Shown piece after piece: positions 1 through 10,932 of a DNA stretch of 64,000 bases; within the stretch, counting starts at the first letter, position 1; each line of letters starts with the position of its first letter. The position numbers and the translations under genes were made by a program. Source of the stretch: Boletus sp. NGJ (taxonomy: Eukaryota; Basidiomycota; Agaricomycetes; Boletales; Boletaceae); NCBI GenBank assembly GCA_019096195.1, contig JAGTXK010000219.1, forward strand, positions 1,178,001 through 1,242,000, in the 5' to 3' direction. The notes under the pieces were generated by a model. That model was not told where the DNA came from. It saw only the letters and a list, made by a program, of their open reading frames with translations, and ran no database searches.

Positions 1-1174
1 TGTTAGCCCCAGAGTGTACAGCATCATTTTGGTGCGTGAAACTTACGCGTCTGGGCCGGGCGATCCTGTCCGTTCGCACGGTAGCGTTCTCGCCGAAAAT
101 GGCGCCCAACCGTTGCCTGAACTTGGCTCCGCGGGATAGATAGGGTGTAAGCACGCTTTTTTCGGGATTCCCCAACGTCGGCATATGCCATTCATTTCCT
201 ACCAGGGTCGAAGGCGGTGCGCAACCTTTGCCAGGAGAGCCGGCAGTACGGTCGCCCTCGTCGACGGTCATGCGGACGTCCTCAGGCTCGGGAAAACGTC
301 CAATCTGCGCCGGAATAAAATAGTCTTCACCTCTGACGATGATGTCCATCTCAGCATCCCAGCTAATCGGCGCATGTACTGTCCCAAGGGCTGCGTCAAT
401 TAATTCAGGGTTTGCTTCGTATTGGATTGGCTTGAGTTGTTTAACCAGTCGTTCGGGTGGTGGGATGTCCTCGGAATTGGTCTCCGAAGCGTTCGCGGTC
501 TTCACTTGCGTGTGCCATCTCTTCAAGGGCGTGCGGATGAGACGCGTGTTTAATCGAAACCGCTCGTCTTCAGCTTCGGTAGTCTCGGCGTCCGTTTGCG
601 GTGCGCTCGACGCATCGTCAGGCTGACGTGACGCCAGCGTGCGAGACCGACGGGGGGAGATCTCCTCGGTATGTCTGTTCGCATCAAACGTACGCGCCAA
701 AGCGTCCACCAAACTGAGCACTCGCGCGCTCGAAGCGGAAGCGGGCCTTGATTGTGTTTGAGATCTATACTGTTTGTATTGGCCCGGGAGCGGCTTTGTT
801 GTGATGAGGATGCCATCAAACCGGGCTCTCTTTGCCTTGGAGGGTTTCGACTCAGACGAAGATTTCAGTGTCTGCCCAGCAGTCATGGTTGCCTGAGCAT
901 TGGCTGGCAGTTCCCCGAGCTGTTTCATTGCTGAGCCAGTCGCTTTCTTCAAGATCGAGGGTCCATCATTAACATCTGCCAGTGGGTCTGAGCCTGATGG
1001 ACCTCCAGCATCTCCGAGTGCGCTGAGTGGTGTCCAAGATGGGAGGTCAGGCACTAATACCTGACTGGGTGAGGTAGTAGATTTGTGTATGTCTTCATCA
1101 TGAGTGATATGTTCAAAATTTGAGCTAAGCACAGGTGGTTCTGTCTGACTCATGGACAATGTCTTGAAAAGCAT
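1..1174 (-). CDS. Unknown protein, intronless, 3' part cut off by window edge
   Basis: An uninterrupted frame reads from ATG at 1174 (or an in-frame ATG at 1153) to the left edge with no stop, over 384 codons. The frame is closed upstream by TGA near 1216, so the start lies in the window. The N-terminal half is Ser/Thr/Pro-rich with a basic patch (KPSKAKRARF, possibly a nuclear localisation signal). The distal part is more ordered, with Trp/Asp/Glu-rich stretches such as ISWDAEMDIIVRGEDYFIP. I see no transmembrane segment, signal peptide, zinc finger or catalytic motif and do not recognise the family. Base composition is much more GC-rich than the AT-rich DNA on its 5' side. Lack of introns in an intron-dense genome and its place beside a retroelement nest suggest it could belong to a mobile element, but this is inference. 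Confidence 0.6.
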   Translation of the reverse strand, partial: MLFKTLSMSQTEPPVLSSNFEHITHDEDIHKSTTSPSQVLVPDLPSWTPLSALGDAGGPSGSDPLADVNDGPSILKKATGSAMKQLGELPANAQATMTAGQTLKSSSESKPSKAKRARFDGILITTKPLPGQYKQYRSQTQSRPASASSARVLSLVDALARTFDANRHTEEISPRRSRTLASRQPDDASSAPQTDAETTEAEDERFRLNTRLIRTPLKRWHTQVKTANASETNSEDIPPPERLVKQLKPIQYEANPELIDAALGTVHAPISWDAEMDIIVRGEDYFIPAQIGRFPEPEDVRMTVDEGDRTAGSPGKGCAPPSTLVGNEWHMPTLGNPEKSVLTPYLSRGAKFRQRLGAIFGENATVRTDRIARPRRVSFTHQNDAVHSGAN

Positions 1175-2557
1175 GGTCAGAATTGTGAATGAGCAATCAC
1201 TTATAAAGATACCTCATGATCAGGCATATCATGCACACTGGCAGCTTCAGTGAATTGTCTTGGAGTAGCTGTCACAAACAGGGTTGTAAGTATCAACAAG
1301 TTGAAAAAAAGAGCATACAGTAAGGTTGTAGTGCAAGTGGTGATGTGCTTATGGCCTGCTTTAATTGTTGGGGATTCAAAGAGAGAGCCATTGTTTGGGC
1401 CAATCCTGATCTTTAACAAGAATCAGATCTTACACTTCTTTGTATGATATAGAGGTTTGAGCTTACTTGCAAAGCTCAGATGCTAACTATGTATGATATA
1501 ATGTGAATCATCCAATTTGAGTGTTTTTACTGAACAAAATCTAAACCCACCTTCAGCAGTCAATAATGCTAAGCACAGTTGGTAGGAATGAAAGAAGTGT
1601 GAGAATTGATGCAGCTAAACACAATGGCTTTATAATACATTTTGTTATTTGTTTACATGTATTGTATGTTATTTGGAGTATTATATAGTAACCAATGTTT
1701 CACGCAACTGCTCAATATATTAATATGCTATTTTAAATACCTAACATGAAACAACAAACACTACCCAGATCTAAACTTGTATTTTACTTTCTCTTGTGGG
1801 ATATTCAAGGTGGGATGGCAGCTATTGAAACCAAATCAACATTAAAAAAATCACATATCAATACAAAAGAAAGCTCATTTTTGAATGTTGCTTTTTGTAA
1901 AATTTCACTAACATCAAAAAGTCTTGGCAAGCCTAGACTTCTATATACAGTATATAGTTATGTACCTTAATTATGACATCATTATGATGTTGCTATAATA
2001 TTAGACTCTAGCATGCATGAAAATGCACAGCATAATGTGGAATAGAAAGCCACTGGCATTTTATGCTTATAATATTTAAAAAAAACTATAACTATTTCAA
2101 TTGATATATTCTATCTGATCAGTCTTTGTTGTTGTCCCTTTAATGTCTTATCTTATCACAACATATATCTAATCAATGACACTTCAATTATGCTTAGATA
2201 CTTCTTTTGCTTTCACATTGTAGTAGAATGCATTCCATTTACTTTTAATTTCTATGCTATGCAAGGCTATACAATTTTGTATGCCTTATCTTTTTAACCT
2301 CTTCCTATGCTTCCATTTCTATACTTCTCTTCCATTCTATGGCTATATAAACCTAATCTTATGTACTACTATACTATGAGTTACAACCATACAGTATGTA
2401 CATATATATATACTCTAGCTCATGGGTCATTTCTTAAGGCTGAGAACATATGAAACTATTCAACATCACGTGGTGTATAACATGTAGGTTATTCAATAAT
2501 GTCAAACTCTATTAAGCCTTACCAAAGTCTGGGGAAATGGGTGAACAATTAATAGGA

Positions 2558-2597
2558 TTTTAATTTAATTTAATTTAATTTAATTTAAATTTTTTTG
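2558..2597. repeat. TTTAA pentanucleotide microsatellite
   Basis: Five or more tandem TTTAA units followed by a T run, inside the AT-rich island. Low-complexity sequence with no sign of function. Confidence 0.8.
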
Positions 2598-2746
2598 ATC
2601 CTTGTTTATTGTCTGATGAGGCAATGCTTCTCATTGGACAGTACATGCAGGATGCTGTATCTACTGGTTTTGTAAAGCTATGTAGTGTAGAGAAATCTAG
2701 AATATAATTGCCTATGCTACAAATTATCTTATGTACTATACAGTAA

Positions 2747-2751
2747 TACAG
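2747..2751. repeat. Target-site duplication TACAG, left copy of element 1
   Basis: TACAG directly precedes the TG of the 5' LTR and is repeated at 9997-10001 directly after the CA of the 3' LTR. Five bases is the normal duplication for Ty3/Gypsy integrases. Confidence 0.9.
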
Positions 2752-3111
2752 TGATACAAATTAGATGTTTTCTCCATTATTTACGTAGTTAGCTAACACT
2801 TCGACGATCCCACGAACGCCTTACGTAGTTACCATTATACCTAGACCTTACGTCTAGACCATACGCCACACATTAGTCAGCCTACGTCACAACCCTATAC
2901 CCATAGAACAGGCTAGACCCCACTACGTCACTCTACGTCATAGAGAACATTCCAGTAGGTTCCACGACCGGCCCTAAGCTGGTCCGTGCTCACGAGTAGG
3001 TAGTATATAAGTAGCGTCACAACGCTTGTATTAGCTAGTCTTGGAATTCCTCTTCTCTCGCTCGGATTACGCCCTTCGCGTCCCGTGTGATATTGAGGTC
3101 TTTTCCTTTCA
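2752..3111 (+). repeat. 5' LTR of element 1
   Basis: 360 bp, starting TGATACAAATTAG and ending TTTCCTTTCA. U3 carries TACGTCA motifs at 2883-2889, 2924-2930 and 2934-2940 and a TATATAA box at 3004-3010. The predicted transcript start, and hence the U3/R border, is about 3036, roughly 32 bp after the TATA box. It aligns with the 3' LTR at 9633-9996 over its full length. Confidence 0.93.
3004..3010 (+). promoter_or_regulatory. TATA box of element 1 LTR promoter
   Basis: TATATAA about 32 bp before the sequence TAGTCTTGGAATT (3036-3048), which is the part of the LTR complementary to the primer-binding site. The same spacing is seen in the other LTRs of the window, supporting initiation at or next to that sequence. 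Confidence 0.7.
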
Positions 3112-3124
3112 AATTCCAAGACTA
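3112..3124 (+). other. Self-complementary primer-binding site of element 1
   Basis: AATTCCAAGACTA follows the LTR end directly and is the exact reverse complement of TAGTCTTGGAATT at 3036-3048, the predicted 5' end of the RNA. In Tf1 of fission yeast the first bases of the transcript fold back onto the primer-binding site and are cleaved to prime minus-strand synthesis. The arrangement here is the same, and the site shows no obvious complementarity to a tRNA 3' end. Confidence 0.8.
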
Positions 3125-3966
3125 TTCCTCGTCCCCGGGCTCTTCGCCTCCGGACACTTCCTCCCTTCTCCACCCCTACTGTTTTGCCTAGTCGGAGCAA
3201 ACTTTTTGCCCCCTAGTACCGCTCCCGCTTCTCTGACTCTCGACACTCCCCGCATCTGACCCTCAGAGGAACCGAGGGACCTCCGTTAGCGATAAGCGTA
3301 ATACCGGACCTATACGGCGGTTGCTAGCGCGGAACTCCCCCTCAGCTGCAGGGAACGAAACAAGGAGTTAGGGTCTCGTTTCTCACTCCCTCCATCCACT
3401 TCCGAACGTGTGGGCTCGTCGCCGCCGTTCACCCCTATACCGGACCTCAGGTTTGAGGAACCCGCTCGTACACGTGACGTACGCGAGTAAAGCACTCGGC
3501 GAAACGCTTGCATATACGCTCGTCCGGCGTCACAAATAAGGATAAAGTTGCTGTCGGGCATAGTGCACTAGCCCCACTTCTCTGGTGGTTGCCGACCAGA
3601 GCGTACGCTGGTGCTACGATAGTGGACCCGGGTTCGCGTGATTACCCGTAACGTCACGTAGGTGCGATAACCCCATTTATCTCGACTTTGGGGCGTGCAC
3701 CACCTCTCTGTAGTAAGAGAGTTATCCTCCGGTTCCTATCGCTCGACTCTCCCATTTCCTGACGGTGCGCGGTCTTTCCCGCCGTTATTTTTTGCAGATC
3801 TGCCTTCAGACACCCCCCGCACGTACAACGTGTTCAGACGCCGCTACGTCTGGGTACACCCCGACTACTCATTTGTAGTCCACACCAGTCCTCACCACCT
3901 ACTCCACGCACGACCACCGCCACCGAACAATCACCCGACTTGCTCAGCTCGCCGGACTTAGACGAG

Positions 3967-5465
3967 ATGAGCCACGTACCCCTCCCAACAGCCGTACTCG
4001 CGCCCCGCGTCCGTCGCCCCGGCCCCGGGCAGCTTCAGGGACCTGGCCAACCGGGCGGCAGCCCAGGGCCTGCCTACCCTCCAGTTGGTCCAGCCTACCC
4101 CACCAGCAATGCCCGATCCCCCCTACCGCAGGCCCCTCCGTCCCCTACCCGCCAAGAGGACACAGCGCAGTACCTCCTGCACCAATCCGTCCTGCGCTAC
4201 AACCTGTGGCGCCAAGCGTTCGCGGCCGACGCCGCAGCGGCTGGACCGCCCCCTCCAATCGAGCTGCCGAGAGTGGACCCTCCCGCAGCCGCACACGCAG
4301 TCCCCTCCCCGAGCTCACGGTATCCGAGTCCAGCATCCCTTCTCCAGGGAGGACTCCCCGACTGGTCCCACCGCAGGGCCCAGCTCCCTCGCGCCCGCTC
4401 CCCTCGCCCCCACAGCCGAGCTCGCCCTCCCACTCGAGTTCACCTGGGATCCCGCGGCCCGCCGCACGTGGCTTTCCCCCCGACCTCCCCGAGGATAGGG
4501 AAGAGCCTGGCCGCTAAACCCGAGCACTACGACGGGAACAAGGAGAAGTTCGTGCAATGGTGGAGGACCGTCACCCTCTACCTGAACGGCTTCGAGAGCA
4601 TGCCGACCGACCGGCAGAAAAATCCTCATCACCCTGTCGTACATGCGAGGTGACAATGCCGCTGGGCGGTTCTCAGACCTTCTGGTGGAAGGTGACGCAT
4701 ACGCAGCCGTCAACTTCGAGTTTTTCGTGGAAAAGCTCAAGAAGACGTTCCAACCCGCCGGTCTCGTTCGACTGGCTGAACAGAAAGCTGTTCTCCCTTC
4801 GCCAAGGGAAGGACACCGTGGAGGACTACTTCACGCGACTGTATCCAGCTGGCCATCGAGGCCAAGTTCGACGTGAGGATTAACGGGCGGACGATCGTCA
4901 ACCAGATTCGACACCAAGCCCGGAACGAGCTGGTTGAGTACGTCGAGAGGTACAAGCCAGACCTCATCGACTCCACCGACGTCCGTGAGTGGGAGACCGC
5001 CTCTGGTGCGGGCAGAGGAGGTACTCGGCGCCATCGCGGAGCGCAAGAGAACCTCCAACGTCTACGCCACCGGCCCCACCTATAACCCCCGTTTCATCCC
5101 GCGTCCCCGCTCCTACGCACCGCCCGCCGCTCCCCCTGCCTACTCGCCCGCCCCCCTCGGCGCCCGCTACGCGCCCGCACCCTCAGCAAACCGGGACCTT
5201 CCCCGGACAAGGCGCTCCTATGGAGCTAGACAAGGCACGCGCAGCTGGACTGTGCCGAAAATGCAGGAAACCCTGGCCCTGCGCCGACCACCCGCCCCGC
5301 CCTCGCCCTCAAGCGAGGAGCATAACGGTAAACGGCCAGGAGGTTTCCCCCGAGATGTTTGCGACAATCAGGAGCATGATGGACTCCGCAGAGGCTCCCC
5401 AGGAGGAGCAAGTAGTATACGCGCCCGATGTACAAAGTGACTCGGGTTTTCAGTCTGTACAGTAG
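3967..5465 (+). pseudogene. gag of element 1, frameshifted
   Basis: Gag polyprotein region. It has a proline-rich N-terminal part, then the Ty3/Gypsy capsid signature around 4510-4980 (KPEHYDGNKEKFVQWW, then SLRQGKDTVEDYF) and a degenerate zinc knuckle (CRKCRKPWPCADHP) near 5250-5290. The frame ends at TAG 5463-5465. At least two frame changes in the proline-rich part and one near 4640 (a run of five A) interrupt it. ATG 3967 was chosen because it is the first in-frame ATG before the proline-rich region; element 2 has an ATG at the equivalent place. Confidence 0.8.
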
Positions 5466-5500
5466 ATACCAGTCGACCTGCTGTACCACCACCTAAGTCA

Positions 5501-8500
5501 TTGCGCAATAACATGTTCTCTGTTTTAAGCATTGACGAGACTGAAGACGAAAGTAAGGAGCGCGTGAACCTCCCGGGCACTCCGCCCGTAAAACAAGTAA
5601 CCATCATGCCGCGAAAGGTAAAATTCGCGCCGTCCGTAAAGCGAGACGACGGCCCGAATGATGCGGACACCATCCCTCGCAAACATCCCAAGGAGGCACG
5701 AAAGGAAGAGATGTCCTCTCGTTCCTGGCTGAACACGTTGGACCCCTGGTCCATACGTTGGATGAAGGCACAAGTGGAGAACACGGATGTTGAGCGTAGC
5801 ATCCACCACTTGAAGTCCTTCGTCCACGACAGCAGGACGATCGAAGTATCTCGGGACCTCGTGCAGGATCTCCGAAGACTTTCCGACGAAGACGCGTACT
5901 GGGTCCTCCACGACCTACAGCACGCTCCCGAAATTCCGGAAAGCATCCCCCCGATCGACGAAGCGAAACTCGCTGGAAATCCCCGTCAAAGTGACCTTCG
6001 CGAACCGACAGACCGCCAACGTCAAGGCACTGATCGACTCGGGTTGCACCGGGTCATCCATCCACGAGAACTTCGTAGCCGAAAAGGGGCTAAAAACACA
6101 CTCCCTCCCCCGTCCCCTCACCGTCTACAACGCCGACGGCACGCCAAATGCCGGAGGCAAGGTAGAAAAATTCGTGATCCTAGAACTCCAGGTGAACGAC
6201 CACAAGGAACAATTGGCCCTCGCAGTAACCAACCTCGGGCCTAACACCATATTCCTTGGGACACGACTGGCTGAAGTCACACAACCCAGCCATCAACTGG
6301 AAGACAGGGAGAATCTCCTTCCGATGTAAAGGGGATCACGTACCAACAACGTAGACGAGGAGGAGGACGAGATGGACGTAGATTACCATGCCTTCCCAAG
6401 GCGACCGACTTGTTCAAACTCGATGTCGTAGACTACCTGCGCAATCGAAACGTCGCCACCGAGGTGGCTATTAAAGACTACGTCCAGAAAAAGAAAAAGA
6501 CCTTCGAGGAAGCCGCCCCGAAGTACGTCCACGAGTATCAAGGACGTCTTCGACAAAGAAAGCTTCGATGCGCTGCCCCCGAGACGCCCTTGGGACCACG
6601 CCATCGAGCTCCTCCCGGGAATCCACGAGGTGGACTGCAAGGTCTACCCCCTCAACCCCGGCGAGCAAAAAGAACTCGACTCCTTCCTCGAGGAGAACCT
6701 TAAATCCGGGAGGATACGACCCTCCAAATCACCCTTCGCGTCGGCCTTCTTCTTCATCAAGAAGAAAGATGGACGCCTCCGCCCTGTACAAGATTACCAC
6801 AAGCTAAACGCGGTAACAAAACGAAACGCTACCCGCTCCCGCTCATAAGCGAACTGGTCGACAAACTCAAGTCGGCCAAATACTACACAAAGTTCGACGT
6901 GAGATGGGGGTACAACAATGTACGAATGGCAGAAGGGATGACGAATGGAAGGCCGCCTTCCGAACAAACCGCGGGCTATTCGAGCCCCTCGTGATGTTCT
7001 TCGGACTCACCAACTCCCCAGCGACGTTCCAAACGATGATGAACGCGCTGTTTAGACAGCTGGTGGACCGAGGCGTAGTGGTCGTCTACATAGACGATAT
7101 CATGATATTCACGAGACGCTCGAAGAACACCGCAAGGTAGTACGAGAAGTGCTACAAATCCTCCGGGACGCCCACCTCTACCTGCGCCACGACAAATGCG
7201 ACTTCGAAGTCCAAGAAACCGAATTCCTCGGGCTCATCGTCGCACAAGACAAGGTGAAGATGGACGAGAAGAAAGGTGGAAGCCATCAAGAGCTGGCCAC
7301 GTCCCCACCTCGAAGAAAACACTCGAGGTTTCCTCGGATTCCTCAACTTCTACCGACGGTTCGTCAAGAACTTCGCAATGATAGCGCGCCCCCTCAACGC
7401 GCTCACGTCGGTAAAGAAAGACTTCGAGTGGACGACGGCCTGCCAAGAGGCCTTCCAAACCCTCAAGGACACCATCTCCTCCGCCCCGGCGCTCGCCATG
7501 CCCACCGACACCGACCCCTACCGCATCGAAACCGACGGCTCGGGCATCGGCATCGGCGCCATCCTCTCCCAAAGACACGACGGCATATGGCACCCCGTCG
7601 CATTCATCTCCCGTTCCCTCAACGACGCCGAGAGGAACTACCACGCCGCCGACCTCGAGATGCTAGCCATCATGTTCGCCCTCAACGAAGTGGCGACAAT
7701 ACCTCCTCGAGGCAGCCCACCCAATCGAGATCTGGACGGATCACAAGAACCTCGAGTTCTTCCGCAAACCCCAGGATCTCACCCGCCGCCAGGCCAGGTG
7801 GCAACAAGTCCTACAAGAATACCATGTAGTAATCAGCCACCGACCTGGCAAAACCAACCCCGCGGATCCTCTGTCCCGGAGGCCAGACTTTGAAAAGGGG
7901 GTGACATCCGACAACACCGCACAAACCTTACTCCCCGACGCCCTTTTTTCGCCCCCACCATCACCCACCTCCACGACAGTCTCACTCAAAGCCGTCGCAC
8001 CAGCGAGCACGCTCTCAAGAATCACGAAACTGCAATACAAACTTGAGCAGTTCGCCAAAGAAGGCCTAGAGAAAGAAAGACTCCCCCTGGACCCGCAAGG
8101 ACGGACTCGTCCACTGGAAATCGCTCGTTTACGTGCCAAACGACGCGAAACTCCGAGAGGACATCCTCATCGCCAACCATGATCATCCGATCGCCGGCCA
8201 CCCCGGCATCCGGCGCACTCGCGATCTGATCATGAGCGAATACTACTGGCCCTCGCTTCGACGCGACGTGGAGTCATACGTCAAAGGGTGTGACACATGC
8301 CAAAAGGTTAAAGCCAAAACCTCGGCAATCAACACACCACTCCACCCGAATGAGATCCCATCATCCCCCTGGGAAATCATCTCCGTCGACCTGATCGGCC
8401 CCCTCCCCAATCAGATGGCAAGAACGCCATTCTGGTTATCGTCGACTCGTTTCTCGAAAATGATCCACCTAGCCCCGGTGATGGACACCATCACGTCACA

Positions 8501-9621
8501 AGGAGTCGCGACAATCTTCCGCGACCAAGTCTTCAAACTCCACGGTGTCCCCCGCAAAGTGATCTCCGATCGAGGAACCCAATTCGTGTCGTCGTTCATG
8601 CGCGACCTCTACTCGCTTCTCAACATCGAAGCAACCCGTCTACCGCTTACCACCCCCAGACCGACGGCCAGACGGAACGCGTCAACCGAGAAGTCGAGAA
8701 GTACCTGCGCATCTACGTAAACCATCGCCAAACCGACTGGGCCGAATGGCTACCCCTAGCCGAGTTCGCCCACAACTCGCAAACCACCAGCGCAACCGGC
8801 GTCTCACCCTTCCTGCTCAACTACGGGCAACAACCGCTCATACCCAACAAACGAGTGGAAGTAAGGAACGAGTCCGCCGCCGCCTTCGCCGAAACAATGA
8901 AAACCCACCACAACTCGGCCAAGGACGCGCTAGAGAAAGCGGCAGAGGCGATGAAGAAGGCGCACGACAAGCGCGCATCCCCCGCCGTCGAATACACCGT
9001 CGGACAACAGGTTCTACTCGAAGGAACTCACATCCGAACCGACCGACCCGACCAAGAAATTCGACGACAAACGACACGGCCCGTTCAAGGTGAAGCGTAA
9101 GGTAGGCGAGGCCTCCTACGAAGCTAGACCTCCCGCGAACGTGGAAAGGGATCCACCCCGTCTTCCACGAAGTCGCTCCTTACGCCCTACCACCCGGGCA
9201 CCTCCCCCTCCCAGACGAAACCGAAACCACCCCCCCCGGTTATCGTCCAACAACAAGAAGAGTACGAAGTGGAGCACGTCGCCGACTCACGTAAGCGACG
9301 CGGCAAAACCGAGTACCTCGTACAGTGGAAAGGGTACCCCCGCGAAGAACGCACTTGGGAACCAAAACGGAACGTCTCAAACGCCCCACAGGCGATCGAG
9401 AAGTTCCACCGCAGAAAACCCCACCGCCATCCGCACGCTCGCCGACAACGAGTGCGACTGCCCAACGTGCGCCTTCCCCGGAACCCCCCTATTCGACGAC
9501 CCATCCTTCCGCTCGTACGCGGCCTCCTCAACCGCCTCCCCGACCACCTCTTCGAGATCCCCGACCCCACAGCGACGTCAAGCTCACCGGTATCATCATC
9601 GACCGGGAGTTCGATGGCTAA
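5501..9621 (+). pseudogene. pol of element 1 (PR-RT-RNaseH-IN-chromodomain), frameshifted
   Basis: A pol polyprotein split by many single-base shifts. A poorly characterised leader (5501-5980) is followed by the aspartic protease (LIDSGCTGSSI near 6025-6060) and reverse transcriptase with [10 protein letters not shown] and the YIDD active site near 7090. Then come RNase H (TDGSGIGIGAIL near 7530) and integrase with its His/Cys finger (GCDTCQK near 8290) and catalytic Asp residues in VDLIGPLP and SDRGTQF. A chromodomain lies at about 9256-9415 (YLVQWKGYPREERTWEP). Beyond it is a tail with the CDCPTC motif, and the stop is TAA 9619-9621. Frame breaks include one extra G near 6258 and one extra A near 6537. 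Confidence 0.88.
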
Positions 9622-9632
9622 AAAGGGGGTAA
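9620..9632 (+). other. Polypurine tract of element 1
   Basis: AAAAAGGGGGTAA lies immediately before the 3' LTR and overlaps the pol stop codon. Element 2 has the same tract (AAAAAGGGGGTGA on its coding strand). It is the expected primer for plus-strand synthesis. Confidence 0.8.
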
Positions 9633-9996
9633 TGAAACGAACTCGGACGTTTTTCTCCTTTATTTACGTAGTTAGCTAACACTTAGACGATCCCACGAAC
9701 GCCTTACGTAGTTACCATTATACCTAGACCTTACGTCTAGACCTACGTCACTACATTAGTCAGCCTACGTCACAACCCTATACCCATAGAACAGGCTAGA
9801 CCCCACTACGTCACTCTACGTCATAGAGAACATTCTAGTAGGTTCCACGACCGGCCCTAAGCTGGTCCATGCTCGACAGTAGTTAGTATATAAGGTAGCG
9901 CTACAACGCCTGTATTCGCTAATCTTGGAATTCCTCTTCTCTCTCTCGGACTACGCTCTTCGCGTCCCTTGAGATATTGAGGTTTGTTTCCTTTCA
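9633..9996 (+). repeat. 3' LTR of element 1
   Basis: 364 bp, TGAAACGAACTC...TTTCCTTTCA. It has four TACGTCA motifs (9744-9750, 9766-9772, 9807-9813, 9817-9823), one more than the 5' copy. It is followed by the target duplication TACAG. Confidence 0.93.
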
Positions 9997-10557
9997 TACA
10001 GTATATCCTTATCAAACAGCTCTATCAAATTTACTTTTCATACTGCCCCAATATTATGGGTAAGCACTTTCAAATAATGGCAGCATTTCTGCCTTCTCAT
10101 AAAGCCTAGTATAAGTGCTGAATCTTTAGCATGCAAGTAGTGCTGCTCTTGGCTCAAGGAGATCTTTGTTACACTTGTCTTGTGCAGTTTTCTAGAGGTG
10201 TTATTCTCACTCAAGATTCAATTATTATTTTTAGACTCCATAGCTTTGTGTACCAGTCAATAGAATAAGTGTCTCCTAGGTTTCTTTGTATTTTACTTAG
10301 GGCACTTTGTACTATTTTCAACCACTGAATACATATATTTTGATTTCTTAGTTTTATTATACTTTATACATGATGTTGGATGGTTTTTACAAGTTCTCAA
10401 CCTTAAATGGTATTTATGTACAAACATATGTAAATAATATAATAGTACTATATATAATGGCTCAAGTCACTCAAAAAACCTTGCATCTTATGTCTAGAAT
10501 TTTCCATCTAAGCCTTCTCTACATTCTAAGTTTTTGTTTAAGTGATCTGATATAATC
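9997..10557. other. AT-rich spacer between elements 1 and 2
   Basis: 561 bp holding the right TACAG duplication at its left end and the TAATC duplication of element 2 at its right end (10553-10557). It is AT-rich and I see no gene; a 61-codon frame at 10370-10555 has no support. Confidence 0.6.
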
Positions 10558-10919
10558 TGAAAGGAAATAGCCTTAATATCTCAAGGGGTGCAAGCGCACT
10601 ATCCAAGAGAGAGAAAAGGAATTCCAAGACTAAAGAATACAGGTGTTGGTATGCTACTTTATATACATAGGGAGATACGCATGGACCAGCTTAGGGCCGG
10701 TTGCAGAAACTACTAGAATGTTCTCATATGACGCATGAGTGACGTAGTGGGAGTCTAGACTGTTCTAGGGGTATTGGGTTGTGACATAGTCTGACTAATG
10801 TGTGACGTATGGTCTAGGCGTAAGGCCTTGGCACGTGAGATAACTAGGTAATCGTTCGTGGGAGCAGTAAGTGTTAGCTAACTACGATAAATGAAAGGAA
10901 GAATGTCTAGGTCGTTTCA
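10558..10919 (-). repeat. 3' LTR of element 2
   Basis: 362 bp with TG at 10918-10919 and CA at 10558-10559 on the minus strand. It contains the TATA region (TTATATA near 10660) and the AATTCCAAGACTA complement of the self-primer. It is bounded by TAATC on its outer side. Confidence 0.93.
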
Positions 10920-10932
10920 TCACCCCCTTTTT
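10920..10932 (-). other. Polypurine tract of element 2
   Basis: On the minus strand AAAAAGGGGGTGA sits directly before the 3' LTR, next to the pol stop codon at 10931-10933, as in element 1. Confidence 0.8.

Larger units (their letters stand above)
1215..2751. other. AT-rich non-coding island left of the first retroelement
   Basis: About 1.5 kb of strongly AT-rich DNA without a supportable gene; short frames here have no recognisable similarity or codon character. It contains a TTTAA pentanucleotide tract near 2558-2597. The same type of DNA reappears at 10002-10557, 17794-18284 and 19345-19620, so these blocks were probably one continuous island before the LTR elements inserted. Confidence 0.6.
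2752..9996 (+). mobile_element. Ty3/Gypsy chromovirus (Tf1/sushi-like), element 1
   Basis: A complete LTR retrotransposon bounded by TG...CA LTRs of 360 and 364 bp and by the direct repeat TACAG at 2747-2751 and 9997-10001. Internal order is gag (degenerate zinc knuckle), aspartic protease, reverse transcriptase, RNase H, integrase and chromodomain, which is the Ty3/Gypsy order. The chromodomain at the integrase C-terminus makes it a chromovirus. The primer-binding site is complementary to the LTR itself, indicating Tf1-type self-priming. Reading frames shift repeatedly by one or two bases, so this copy probably cannot make intact proteins as written. The two LTRs differ at multiple positions, most visibly in the first 30 bases, so the insertion is not recent. 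Confidence 0.95.

Noticed and set aside
1746-1970. 74-codon frame in the AT-rich island
   Set aside because: Composition follows the local AT content and there is no recognisable domain.
4145-4740. Minus-strand frames of 60-140 codons over the gag region of element 1
   Set aside because: They are shadows of the GC-rich, proline-rich gag frame on the + strand and have no independent motif.
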